This document shows positions 8,117-17,465 of a stretch of 37,113 nucleotides of DNA, in pieces. The notes under the pieces were generated by a model. That model was given only the letters and a program-made list of their open reading frames with translations, searched no databases and was not told the origin of the DNA. Both the position numbers and the translations under genes were made by a program. This DNA comes from CAVVIO01 sp963748095 (lineage in GTDB: Bacteria > Bacteroidota > Bacteroidia > Bacteroidales > UBA10428), in NCBI GenBank assembly GCA_963748095.1, contig CAVVIO010000088.1, forward strand, positions 1-37,113. The letters run 5' to 3'. Positions within the stretch are counted from its first letter, which is position 1. Each line of letters starts with the position of its first letter.

Positions 8117-10921
8117 TTATTCTCCTCCCTTCAGTTTATCTGCCTTTGCTTGTGCATCCTGCATAATTTTAGTTGCTTTCTTATCAGCCTCGCTTACTAT
8201 TTGCTGCGCTTTATTTTCACCTTCCTGTCTCATTTTCTTGGCTACAGGTTCAGCAGCTCTTTTAGCCAGTGGATTTGTTGCTTCTTTCAGCAGTTTGTCT
8301 GCATTGGCATTGGACTCTTTTCTAACCACATCGGCAGCATCCTTCGCTTTCTGGCGAACCACATCAGCTTGTTGCTGTGCCTGTTTCATAATTTTATCCA
8401 CTTCTTCATTCACAGCGGCTTTTGCCTCTTCCTTTTTTTCATCTACAACCTCTTTGGCTTTTTCTTTGACTTCTTTTTTTACTTCTTCCTTAATGTTCTG
8501 TATGGCCTTTTTGGCATTGCTTTTCAAATCGAGGCTTATTTTTGGGTCACTAAAGGTTCCAAGAACTTTTACGTTATAATCAATAGTTTCGGATTGAGAC
8601 AGGTCAAAACCCAGCGATGCAGCCTGGGAATTTGCTTTATCAATTACACTCTTACCCAGCACCGATTTGGGCATGCTGATATTGATGGTATAATTCATCG
8701 TCTGATCAATTCCCTGCTCACCTGCGATGGTTAATTCGGTGTTTCCCATCTTTGTTTTGAAGGGATCGACATAAATCTTTCCGTTTTTAATTTCAAAACT
8801 GATATCCACGTCGTTTAGGGAGAGATTATCAAATTTGTCGGTTTTCAGTGTTGATCCTATTTTATCGAATACATCCGATCCGTTAATGCCTATTGAATTT
8901 GTTTGCAGCCTGCCTTTACCGGTAATTGAATTCATAACCGGTTCCATATGTTCGTCAAGAAAACTGGTATAGTTCATAGCTAATGATACATTTCCCGAGG
9001 CTTTACGTGCTATAGGAACGTAAGATTTCAACATACTGAAAGCCTCAAAAGTTGCCGGTATATCAATATTATTGGCCTGAATATCGAAGTCAACCAGGGG
9101 GTTCTTAACATCGGTAGTATTGTAAGCGCCTGAAAGGGTCATCGAGCCCTTCAGCAGTTCCATTTTAAGTTTGTCAAGAAGTACCTGGCTGTTCTTAATG
9201 GAAATGGTACCTACTGCGTTGCGTATATCCAGCTTATCATATAGTATCTGGTCGATCTGTGATAACAACCTGAAATCAATATTTGAAGGTACTGCGTAAA
9301 CGGTGAGCGGTACGGTATCTGTTTCCACTTCAGGTGTTTCTTCTTCAGATTCGGTCATGAATTCGTTCAGATCCAATTTATTGGAAGTAAATACAAAATC
9401 TCCTTTTAGGGTTTCATCTTTGAACATATAGGGGATGAAATTCTCCAGTTTGCCCGAGAGGTTAATGTCACTGCTGCCGGTAAGTGCCCTGAAATTTTCT
9501 ACCTGGACAAACTGCGGGGAAAAACGAAAACTTGATTTCTGGATTTTAAAACCCTGTGGGAAATCGGGACTGACATAGTTGAAACCACTAATGCTTAAGT
9601 TTCCGTCTGCTTTGAATTTATCATATTCTTCATTATCGATGTACGACATGTAACCCATCATATCTATATTGGTACTGATCTTGCCTGTCATGGAAGTACT
9701 GTCGAGGGGAATAACATCAGCAACAGAAGCCAGGTCGAGGTCAGCTTTCAGGCTGCCGTTGATAAACATATCAGATATGGGAGTTTTAATATTCAGGGTC
9801 ATGTCTATCGGGTTACCGGCCATTTCCACATGAAATCTGTTAACATTAACCGTAGTGTTATCATTTTGAACGCCATCATAATGAGCGTCAACATCCACCT
9901 GGATATTATCTGCAGATTTAGGTAAATCGGGATATTTAAACATAGCCTGTGATACTTTTAGGCTGACATCGGCTGAAGGGGTTACTTTATCATTATAGGT
10001 ACCATTTATATCACCATTGAGCTGAAATATACCTTTTGTCTGTACATCCTTAAAGTCTTTCATGTAAACAGCTGGCACCAAAGACAGTACTGATTTAAAA
10101 TCAGTTCTTTTTGTGGCGAATTTCATTTTTACATCTATGTCATTGTCATTAGGCATCGCTACACTGCCATCAAAACCAAGTGAAAGGTCATTCAATGCAA
10201 TCTCGTTTTCTTTCAGGATATAGATGTTGTCTTTCAGGTTCGCATCAACACCGGCCTTAATATCGAGTGAGGCATTTTTAATATACCTTACTCCCGACAT
10301 GAGAAAGTTGAGTGCATCGGTATGTGAATTTATCAGTAATGTAGAAAAGTCCTGCGAAAGATCGCCGGTAAGAGTGAAATTAAAGTTATGCAGCGAGGCT
10401 TCCATATTGGAGCTATCGTCGATATAGGAAATGTCGGCACCAATGATTTCGAATTTTTTCAGCATTACCTTCGGATTTAATGTACTGGTCGACGTATCAA
10501 CCTCTGCTGTAGTATCAGCTTCGGATGATTTCATTATATCCCAGTTCACTTTACCGTCTTTTAGCACCCTCGCTTTTATTTTCGGGTGGTTAAGTATTAT
10601 TTCTTTTACTTTTATATTTTCCATTTTAATCGCGCTGATCAGATCTACGGCAACCACAAAAGAACGAAATGCAAGCAGTGTATCATTTGCAAACTCATCC
10701 TTACCTACCACCGATAAATCATTTAGCGACACACTTAAATAGGGAAAATTTTTGAAAAGTGATACGTTGAGATCTTTAAAATCTACCTGTGCATTTACAG
10801 TGTTGTTAATTTCATTTTTGGCGATTTTGATGATTTTCCCCTTGAAAATGAACGGGGTAACAATTACTATTACCAATAATAATGCTATAATTATAAAGAA
10901 GATTTTCAGAAATTTTTTCAT
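8117..10921 (-). CDS. AsmA-family protein with C-terminal Lys/Ala-rich coiled coil
   Basis: This 934-residue protein has one N-terminal membrane anchor (residues about 5-27) followed by a very long beta-strand-rich region of the AsmA type. The start (KGKIIKIAKNEINNTVNAQV, then DLNVSLFKNFPYLSVSLNDL) is characteristic of Bacteroidota AsmA proteins, and the AsmA C-terminal region is seen around GKGRLQTNSIGING and TMNYTINISMPKSVLG. AsmA-like proteins are thought to bridge the envelope as lipid-transfer or assembly factors. Residues about 790-934 form an unusual Lys/Glu/Ala-rich helix (EEVKKEVKEKAKEVVDEKKE and onwards), predicted as coiled coil, which may cross or bind the peptidoglycan layer. The gene converges with btuF, with 11 bases between stops, and diverges from the kinase cluster. 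Start is ATG at 10921. Confidence 0.87.
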   Translation of the reverse strand: MKKFLKIFFIIIALLLVIVIVTPFIFKGKIIKIAKNEINNTVNAQVDFKDLNVSLFKNFPYLSVSLNDLSVVGKDEFANDTLLAFRSFVVAVDLISAIKMENIKVKEIILNHPKIKARVLKDGKVNWDIMKSSEADTTAEVDTSTSTLNPKVMLKKFEIIGADISYIDDSSNMEASLHNFNFTLTGDLSQDFSTLLINSHTDALNFLMSGVRYIKNASLDIKAGVDANLKDNIYILKENEIALNDLSLGFDGSVAMPNDNDIDVKMKFATKRTDFKSVLSLVPAVYMKDFKDVQTKGIFQLNGDINGTYNDKVTPSADVSLKVSQAMFKYPDLPKSADNIQVDVDAHYDGVQNDNTTVNVNRFHVEMAGNPIDMTLNIKTPISDMFINGSLKADLDLASVADVIPLDSTSMTGKISTNIDMMGYMSYIDNEEYDKFKADGNLSISGFNYVSPDFPQGFKIQKSSFRFSPQFVQVENFRALTGSSDINLSGKLENFIPYMFKDETLKGDFVFTSNKLDLNEFMTESEEETPEVETDTVPLTVYAVPSNIDFRLLSQIDQILYDKLDIRNAVGTISIKNSQVLLDKLKMELLKGSMTLSGAYNTTDVKNPLVDFDIQANNIDIPATFEAFSMLKSYVPIARKASGNVSLAMNYTSFLDEHMEPVMNSITGKGRLQTNSIGINGSDVFDKIGSTLKTDKFDNLSLNDVDISFEIKNGKIYVDPFKTKMGNTELTIAGEQGIDQTMNYTINISMPKSVLGKSVIDKANSQAASLGFDLSQSETIDYNVKVLGTFSDPKISLDLKSNAKKAIQNIKEEVKKEVKEKAKEVVDEKKEEAKAAVNEEVDKIMKQAQQQADVVRQKAKDAADVVRKESNANADKLLKEATNPLAKRAAEPVAKKMRQEGENKAQQIVSEADKKATKIMQDAQAKADKLKGGE

Positions 10922-11012
10922 AACATTTAAGTTTTGTTCAGAATTAAATTTAGCAATTTAAAAGGAATTAAACCATACTATAAAATCTAGGTCAAATATC
11001 CGGTTAAATTGA

Positions 11013-11048
11013 AAAAATGTTAAAAGCCTTTTTTCAAAAAACATTTTT
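11013..11048. other. Hairpin in the leader between the divergent asmA-like and kinase genes
   Basis: AAAAATGTT at 11013-11021 pairs with AACATTTTT at 11040-11048 around an 18-base A/T-rich loop. It lies in the 268-base region between divergent starts (10921 minus, 11190 plus) and could be part of either leader. No other gene-like signal is seen in this region. Confidence 0.3.
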
Positions 11049-11189
11049 CAAATTTATCAGTTTATTTAATACCGTTTACAGAGTAGATGGAAATTATGTT
11101 GGAAAAATAGAACCATATTGGAAAATAGGCGTTAAAGACGGTAACAAAAGGAATAGAATGATTATGAAATATTAGCAAAATATCATTGA

Positions 11190-12773
11190 ATGAGGGAATT
11201 ACAATTTCAGTCTCAACAATCAAAAGGTAATCAGTTAGTTATTGACTACCCACTTTTACAGGCAATTCTTGATGATTCAACCGAAGCAATTTTTCTTCTC
11301 GATGCAGAAAGCTTTACAATACTTGATTGTAATAAAAAGGCATTAACTTTTTTCCAAGCCGAAAAGAAAGAAGAACTTATAAATTTCCAGTGTTTTAAAT
11401 TATACAATAGTGAACCTGTGCGTTTCAGCAAAGAGTTGGTCATGCATGAAATACATGAAGGGGCTTCCTTTTCTCATGAACTTGCTTTTAAAACACTTAA
11501 AGGTTACGTTTTCTGGGGTAAAATGACATCGCGGTTATTACCTATGGAAGGGAATAACATTGTTATTCTGCGTATTTCCAAAGTAATTGATTACATAAAA
11601 GCAGAAGAAACACTGGCGACATTAATCAACCGAACGTCAAAAGTTACCGGCAGGCAATTTTTTAAAGAACTGACCAGGTTGCTCGCTCAAACCTTCAGCA
11701 CCAGGTATGTACTAATAGGGAAAGTTACTGGAACTGAAAAAAACCAGATTGAGACCGTACAGTTTTGGTCAGGAGAAGCCGAGGCCGAAAATTTTATATT
11801 TGATTTTGAGAATGGCCCGGTGGAAAATGTAATAAAGGGATATATTTCATTTTATCCACAGAAACTAACCGAGTTATTCCCAAAGGATGCACTTATTTCG
11901 AGTATGGGCATCGAAAGTTTCATGGGAAGTCCTATATACAATGCAAAAGACCGGCCTTCCGGTGTGCTGGTCATAATGGACGACAAACCTATGCAGGAAG
12001 TTCCGAATGCAAGATATTTACTTTCTGTACTTTCATCACGGGCCGGGGCAGAATTTGAACGGATAGAATCGGAAGAACTTATGAGGGAGAAAACGATTGA
12101 ATTGGCCAAAGCATATGAGGTTAATAATAAAATGTTGCGTATTCTGGCGAATGATATTTTGGATCCTTTTACACTTAATTCGCAATTATTAAACAGGACA
12201 GCTGACAGTACTTCAAATAACCGGTTGCTGGCAAAAGATCATTCGCTCGATAATTCTGTAAAACTTCAGAACCTGATAGAATGGTCGAAATGGCAAATAG
12301 GTAAGCTTATTTATTCGCCTGCATGCACCTCTTTGTATAAAATCATTAAAGAAAACCTTCGGTTATTCCAGCCTTTAATAGATAATATGAGCATTTCCGT
12401 AAACAATTCTGTTAAGGAAGATGTACAGGTTCAGGCCGATGAAGAGATGCTGAATACCATAGTAAGAAACCTGATATCCAATGCGGTAAAATTTAATGTG
12501 GTAAATGGCAGAATTGATATTACTGTAAAAATATCAGAAGAAAAGGTTACACTATATATTTCGGATACCGGTGCAGGTTTTTCTTTTAATGAAATAAAGG
12601 ATTTAGTTGAGAAAAAAGATACCCGGAATATAGATATCTATTCGGATAAAAATGCCGGACTGGGACTTTTATTGAGCTATGCATTTGCCGAAAAAAATGA
12701 AGGTGAGATAAATATTTTAAAAAATAAACCGGCAGGAAGCACTGTAAGTGTCAGGCTCAAAGTTGCTAAATAA
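11190..12773 (+). CDS. Histidine-kinase-like protein (PAS, GAF, HATPase) lacking the phospho-accepting histidine
   Basis: This soluble 527-residue protein has a PAS-like domain (about 20-130), a GAF-like domain (about 140-295), a dimerisation helix pair (about 305-375) and an HATPase_c domain (about 415-527). The ATP-binding boxes are kept: N-box NTIVRNLISNAVKF (422-435), G1 box DTGAG (459-463) and G2 box NAGLGL. The H-box is not: where the sister gene at 17466 reads IIAHDLRNPF, this one reads ILANDILDPF, so Asn321 (codon 12150-12152) replaces the histidine. It should bind ATP but cannot autophosphorylate in the usual way. I infer a pseudokinase that modulates a partner by heterodimerisation, or a decaying gene; the intact frame and kept ATP boxes favour the former. 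There is no signal peptide or membrane segment. Start is ATG 11190. Confidence 0.83.
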   Translation: MRELQFQSQQSKGNQLVIDYPLLQAILDDSTEAIFLLDAESFTILDCNKKALTFFQAEKKEELINFQCFKLYNSEPVRFSKELVMHEIHEGASFSHELAFKTLKGYVFWGKMTSRLLPMEGNNIVILRISKVIDYIKAEETLATLINRTSKVTGRQFFKELTRLLAQTFSTRYVLIGKVTGTEKNQIETVQFWSGEAEAENFIFDFENGPVENVIKGYISFYPQKLTELFPKDALISSMGIESFMGSPIYNAKDRPSGVLVIMDDKPMQEVPNARYLLSVLSSRAGAEFERIESEELMREKTIELAKAYEVNNKMLRILANDILDPFTLNSQLLNRTADSTSNNRLLAKDHSLDNSVKLQNLIEWSKWQIGKLIYSPACTSLYKIIKENLRLFQPLIDNMSISVNNSVKEDVQVQADEEMLNTIVRNLISNAVKFNVVNGRIDITVKISEEKVTLYISDTGAGFSFNEIKDLVEKKDTRNIDIYSDKNAGLGLLLSYAFAEKNEGEINILKNKPAGSTVSVRLKVAK

Positions 12774-12807
12774 ATCACCAGATTCAACTCCTTTTTTTAA
12801 TTCTGAA

Positions 12808-12832
12808 ATTGTCTGAACCAGTATCAGACAAT
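12808..12832 (+). terminator. Probable intrinsic terminator after the histidine-less kinase gene
   Basis: A perfect 9-bp stem (ATTGTCTGA, 12808-12816; TCAGACAAT, 12824-12832) closes a 7-base loop and is followed by a T-rich tract (TTATTTTTTATT). It lies 35 bases after the stop at 12773 and would separate this gene from the hybrid kinase gene. The stem is A/T-rich, so termination may be partial. Confidence 0.55.
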
Positions 12833-12940
12833 GCATCTTATTTTTTATTATTAATAATGTTTGAATTAACTGAATATACATTAATTTAATTAACTTTTGT
12901 ACCTGTAAATAATGTTTGTCAAATTAAACCAGAAGTTGAA

Positions 12941-15900
12941 ATGAAATCATTGTTTCATCAGGTGGAGAGCCGGTCATTACCTTTATTCAATATATATATC
13001 TTTTTCATTCAATTAGTGTTTACTATTCCCGGATTATTGATTCTCCATAATACCGGTGAAATTACTGTTATCTGGCCGGCAGCAGGCACAGCTTTATTTT
13101 TTTTACTTAAATATGGAAAAGTTACCATACCCGGTATTTTGGCAGGGACTATTTTAGGCACTCTTTTTCCGGCGTTATACATCTTCCCGGAAATTTCACT
13201 CCTGCCTGTCGTACTTTCAAGTATTATATTCAGTGCAGGAGTTTATACAGTAGCCTTTACTGGTGAATTTTTAATTAGAAAATATATTTCAGGATTTGTT
13301 TTCGATCATATTACTTCATTAGTAAAATATATTCTGATAGCTTTTTTAATTGGTATTGTCGGGTCGCTATTTGGGACATTGGCACTGTATATAGCCGGCG
13401 TTATCAATAACAAAAGTCTGATGTTTATATTTATTAACTGGTGGCTTGCCAATAGTGAGGGAATATTATTAATTACTTCTTTATTTCTTGTACTCAACAG
13501 AAAGATGTATGTCAAAAAACTGACTATGTCTAAAACAATTGAACTCTTTATCCTGGTACTTCTTTTATTGCTTGCTGAATATCTGTTAATAAATGAAAGA
13601 TTGAATCAAATTATAATAGAAGCATTTCCATATTATTCAATTCTTTTCTTAATGTGGATAGCATTTCGTTTTAATTTCAGGGCGTTGATCTTTTTTATTC
13701 TTATAATTTCTATAGGTATTGCCATTAATAGCATATTACAGATAGGTCTCTTTGCAAGTTATAGCTTTCATAAAGCTATTATAATGACACAGTTATCGAT
13801 GGGGTTCACCTCTGTTTCCCTGTATTTAATAACGGTAACAATACACCGGTTACGTCTGGCAAACGAAGAGATCAACAAGGCAAAAAATAAACTGGAAAGT
13901 GAAGTTGACTTTCAAACACACCAGTTAACCAGGGAATTAGAAATACGAAAAAATGCAGAGCTGGCGCTTCGTGATAGTGAAGACCGGTACCGCAAACTTG
14001 CCGGTATGACTATTGAAGGAATTATTCTACATAAAGAGGGTAAAGTAGTAGATGTTAATGATACTTTCCTGCGAATGTCAGGATATTCCAAAAAGGAGAT
14101 ATTGGGACAGGATATCTTTGAAACAATGGCCTATCCGGAATATATTCCGTTGATCAGGGAAAAAATAAATACAGATGATACAAAACCATATGAAGTTAAA
14201 CTGAAAAGAAAAGACGGATCGATATTTTTTGCAGAAGTGGAAGCAAAGAAGGTAAATTATTTGGGAGAAACTTTTCGTGTAAAGGCTGTGCGGGATATAT
14301 CACAATTTATTGAAGAGAAACTCGAATTAAGAAAATTGAATACGGCTATTGAACAAAGCGGTAACAGTATTATAATTACTGATATTTCTGGAAAAATTGA
14401 ATATGTCAATCCTGCATTTCTGAATATAACCGGGTATTCACTCCAGGAAGTAATGGGAAAAAACCCGAATATACTCAAGACCGAATATCACGATGCATCA
14501 TATTATAAAAAATTATGGGAAACTGTAAATAAAGGACTCACATGGCGGGGTGAGTTCATGAATCAGAAAAAGAATGGGGAATTATACTGGGAAGAGGCTA
14601 CTATAACACCGGTTTTGGATGAAACCCAAAAGATTACAAATTTCATAGCAATAAAGGAAGATATAACAGAAAGAAAAAAGGATGAGGAACTACTTCGGGA
14701 AAGGTTGAATTTCATCGAATTAATCAATAAAATATCTTCTTCTTTTATTTCCGTCGATGTTGAAGAAATTGATAAGGAAGTTACTGAAGCGCTGCATCTT
14801 ATTGTAGAATTTACCAATGCGGACAGGGGTTATGTTATACAAACAAGGTCCGATAAACAAAAAATAGCTATCAGTCATGTATATTGCTGTGAAGAAATTT
14901 CTGTTCCCGGAGAAGAAGTACTGAATTTTATCCGTCAGTATGAAATAAACAATCAATTATTTTCGAGGGACCATTATACATTATTAAGCCGGGCAAAACT
15001 CAAAAATTTTCCGGAGAACAAAATTCAGATTGAATTTATGGACAAGGCTTCCATCCGTTCCCTCATATCAGTCCCCATTAAAATTTCGCGGCACCATACG
15101 GGTTACATCGTATTTGACAATCTGAATAGGGAATTTGAACAACTTGATTCGGTCATCAGTGCATTTTTACTTACCGGCCAGATTATCAGTAACGTGTTAA
15201 AACGAAAAGCATCGGAAATTGCCCTTAAGGAAAGTGAAGAAATGTTCCGCAGTTTTTTCGAAAACAACAGCGCTGTGATGCTACTCATCAATCCTGAAAA
15301 CGGAAAGCTGGAAGATGCAAACCGTACAGCTTCTTTATATTATGGCTATACAGAAGATCAATTAAAGAAAATGACCTTTTTTGACCTGGAAGCGTCAGAT
15401 GTTCAACAAACAAGTGATATATTAAATGAATTAAAAGGATCCTCTAAGAATTATTATAATTTTAAGCAAAGGTTAAAAAATGGAAGGATAAAAGATGTAG
15501 AACTTTACCCTACACTTATTCAATTCAGGGATCAATCCTATTTATTTTCAATTATTCAGGATATTACTCGAAGAAAAAGGGCAATAAAGGCTTTGCAGGA
15601 AAGCGAATCCAATAAACTGGCTCTTTTAAAAATAATTCCCGATTTGATATATGTAATAAGCAGGGATGGTGAATTCTTAGATATTTTTGTGGATGATCCC
15701 AATAATCTTGATTACTCACCGGAAAAAGTTCTTGGTAAAAAATATAGCGAAATATTTCCAAAAGAACTGGCAGGCCAGTTTAAGAATAATATTATTAAGG
15801 CATTTGATACCAGGAAAATTCAGCAATTTGAATTTACAACAATAGATGAAAAGAACCATTCTGCGAAATATGAAGAAGTGCGGATTATTGTGAGTAGTGA

Positions 15901-17455
15901 GGAAGAAATTATAGCTATCATACGTAATATAACTTCACAAAAACAAGCTGAAATTGATCTGAAAAAAGCAAAGGAATTTGCCGAAATGGCAAATCACGCA
16001 AAAGATGCGTTTTTAGCTAATATTTCCCATGAAATCAGAACTCCTATTAATGCGGTTATAGGTTTTGCTGACCTGCTGAATCATCAATTAAAGGAACAGG
16101 TTTATAAAAATTATCTGGATTCGATTATGACAAGCAGTAAGTCACTATTGGATCTTATTAACGATCTGCTGGATCTCTCGAAGATTGAAGCAGGTAAAAT
16201 GAAAATTCAGTATGAGCCCGTGGATATAAATTCTGTATTCGATGAAATCAGACATTTATTCTCATTAAAGATCATTCAGTCTCAACTGGATTTCATTATC
16301 GATATTGACAGTAATTTTCCAGAGACTATTATTTTCGATGAATTAAGGCTACGGCAAATATTAATAAACCTGGTTGGCAACGCTGTTAAGTTCACTGAGA
16401 AAGGAATTATTAAGTTAAAAGCGTTAGCAAGCTTTCCCGGAAAATACGCAGAAAAAGATCTGATCGATATAGAAATAAGTGTAGAAGATACGGGTATTGG
16501 GATAACTAAAACAGATCAGAATAAAATATTTGAAGCTTTTCGTCAGCAAGATGAGATTGACGCCCGAAAATACGGCGGTACCGGCCTGGGACTAACCATT
16601 ACCAAAAGACTGGTGGAAATGTTAAACGGAAAGATCACTGTTGAAAGCCAACCCGGTAAAGGAAGTTTATTTACAATTAAGTTTCCCCGTGTTAAAACAG
16701 AATCATTACAAAATTCAGTTAACACGGAAGAAAAAATAAATGCAAATAATATTCAGTTTGAAAAATCCACGGTTCTTATAATAGACAAAATGGAAACAAA
16801 CAGAAAACTGGTTAGGGACATTTTCCATAATTCAAATGTTAAAATCATAGAGGCCGGGGATGTTAAGAAAGGAGTTGAAGTTACCGGAGAGCAGCATCCT
16901 GACCTGATACTAATTGACATTGGTAAATTAACATCTGCTAATATTTCAAATGTTAATTATTTGAAAGAAAATATTCCTGAACTAAATATTCCGTTGATCG
17001 CACTTAGTGACCTGCAGCGTGATAATATTTTTTTCAAAGATTCCCGTTTTAGTGGAATAGTTGAAAAGCCGATACAAATGAATGAATTGTTTCAGGTGTT
17101 TATGAAATTTATTCCGTATCATTATTCTCAGGATAAGTTGGAATATATTTCAGAATATATTAACTTTAATAATATACCGGAGGTAACATTAAAGAAGTTG
17201 CCGAAAATCATCGGAATTCTGGATGGTAAATTGTTTAGTGACTGGGAAAAGGCAACAAATACTTCGGCATTTAGTGATATCGAAGATTTCGCAACTGATG
17301 TTAAAGAAATTGGGCAAAAATATCAAATAGGTAATTTGAAAAAATTTGGTGAAAACCTGGCTGAGGCTGTTAACAGATTCGATTTGGATGCTATTAACCG
17401 GATACTCGGAATTTATCCGGAAATAATAAATTCTTTTAAAAAAATATTAAAGTAA
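12941..17455 (+). CDS. Hybrid sensor histidine kinase: MASE1, four PAS, GAF, HisKA, HATPase, receiver
   Basis: This 1504-residue sensor kinase begins with a MASE1-type membrane domain (about 15-310, eight or so hydrophobic segments with VIWPAAGTALFFLL), followed by a coiled linker, two PAS domains (about 345-585), a GAF domain (about 590-760), two more PAS domains (about 761-1005), HisKA with His1030 (NISHEIRTP), HATPase_c (N-box LINLVGNAVKFTEKG; DTGIGI; GGTGLGLTI) and a receiver (about 1282-1400) with phospho-acceptor Asp1326 (LILIDI). The receiver's usual Asp-Asp start is Asp-Lys (LIIDKMETNR), so its metal site is altered; the Ser (IALSD) and Lys (VEKP) positions remain. The last 85 residues are helical and resemble an HPt-like fold, but no phospho-accepting histidine is visible. 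It probably signals to the product of the gene 10 bases downstream. The ligand is unknown. Confidence 0.88.
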   Translation: MKSLFHQVESRSLPLFNIYIFFIQLVFTIPGLLILHNTGEITVIWPAAGTALFFLLKYGKVTIPGILAGTILGTLFPALYIFPEISLLPVVLSSIIFSAGVYTVAFTGEFLIRKYISGFVFDHITSLVKYILIAFLIGIVGSLFGTLALYIAGVINNKSLMFIFINWWLANSEGILLITSLFLVLNRKMYVKKLTMSKTIELFILVLLLLLAEYLLINERLNQIIIEAFPYYSILFLMWIAFRFNFRALIFFILIISIGIAINSILQIGLFASYSFHKAIIMTQLSMGFTSVSLYLITVTIHRLRLANEEINKAKNKLESEVDFQTHQLTRELEIRKNAELALRDSEDRYRKLAGMTIEGIILHKEGKVVDVNDTFLRMSGYSKKEILGQDIFETMAYPEYIPLIREKINTDDTKPYEVKLKRKDGSIFFAEVEAKKVNYLGETFRVKAVRDISQFIEEKLELRKLNTAIEQSGNSIIITDISGKIEYVNPAFLNITGYSLQEVMGKNPNILKTEYHDASYYKKLWETVNKGLTWRGEFMNQKKNGELYWEEATITPVLDETQKITNFIAIKEDITERKKDEELLRERLNFIELINKISSSFISVDVEEIDKEVTEALHLIVEFTNADRGYVIQTRSDKQKIAISHVYCCEEISVPGEEVLNFIRQYEINNQLFSRDHYTLLSRAKLKNFPENKIQIEFMDKASIRSLISVPIKISRHHTGYIVFDNLNREFEQLDSVISAFLLTGQIISNVLKRKASEIALKESEEMFRSFFENNSAVMLLINPENGKLEDANRTASLYYGYTEDQLKKMTFFDLEASDVQQTSDILNELKGSSKNYYNFKQRLKNGRIKDVELYPTLIQFRDQSYLFSIIQDITRRKRAIKALQESESNKLALLKIIPDLIYVISRDGEFLDIFVDDPNNLDYSPEKVLGKKYSEIFPKELAGQFKNNIIKAFDTRKIQQFEFTTIDEKNHSAKYEEVRIIVSSEEEIIAIIRNITSQKQAEIDLKKAKEFAEMANHAKDAFLANISHEIRTPINAVIGFADLLNHQLKEQVYKNYLDSIMTSSKSLLDLINDLLDLSKIEAGKMKIQYEPVDINSVFDEIRHLFSLKIIQSQLDFIIDIDSNFPETIIFDELRLRQILINLVGNAVKFTEKGIIKLKALASFPGKYAEKDLIDIEISVEDTGIGITKTDQNKIFEAFRQQDEIDARKYGGTGLGLTITKRLVEMLNGKITVESQPGKGSLFTIKFPRVKTESLQNSVNTEEKINANNIQFEKSTVLIIDKMETNRKLVRDIFHNSNVKIIEAGDVKKGVEVTGEQHPDLILIDIGKLTSANISNVNYLKENIPELNIPLIALSDLQRDNIFFKDSRFSGIVEKPIQMNELFQVFMKFIPYHYSQDKLEYISEYINFNNIPEVTLKKLPKIIGILDGKLFSDWEKATNTSAFSDIEDFATDVKEIGQKYQIGNLKKFGENLAEAVNRFDLDAINRILGIYPEIINSFKKILK

Positions 17456-17465
17456 AAAAATATTT

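Noticed and set aside
8114..8734. Long plus-strand open frame rich in Phe/Leu/Ile, looking like a membrane protein
   Set aside because: It is the antisense of the Lys/Glu/Ala-rich helix of the AsmA-like gene, whose codons give hydrophobic residues on the other strand. The minus-strand protein has family motifs; this one has none.
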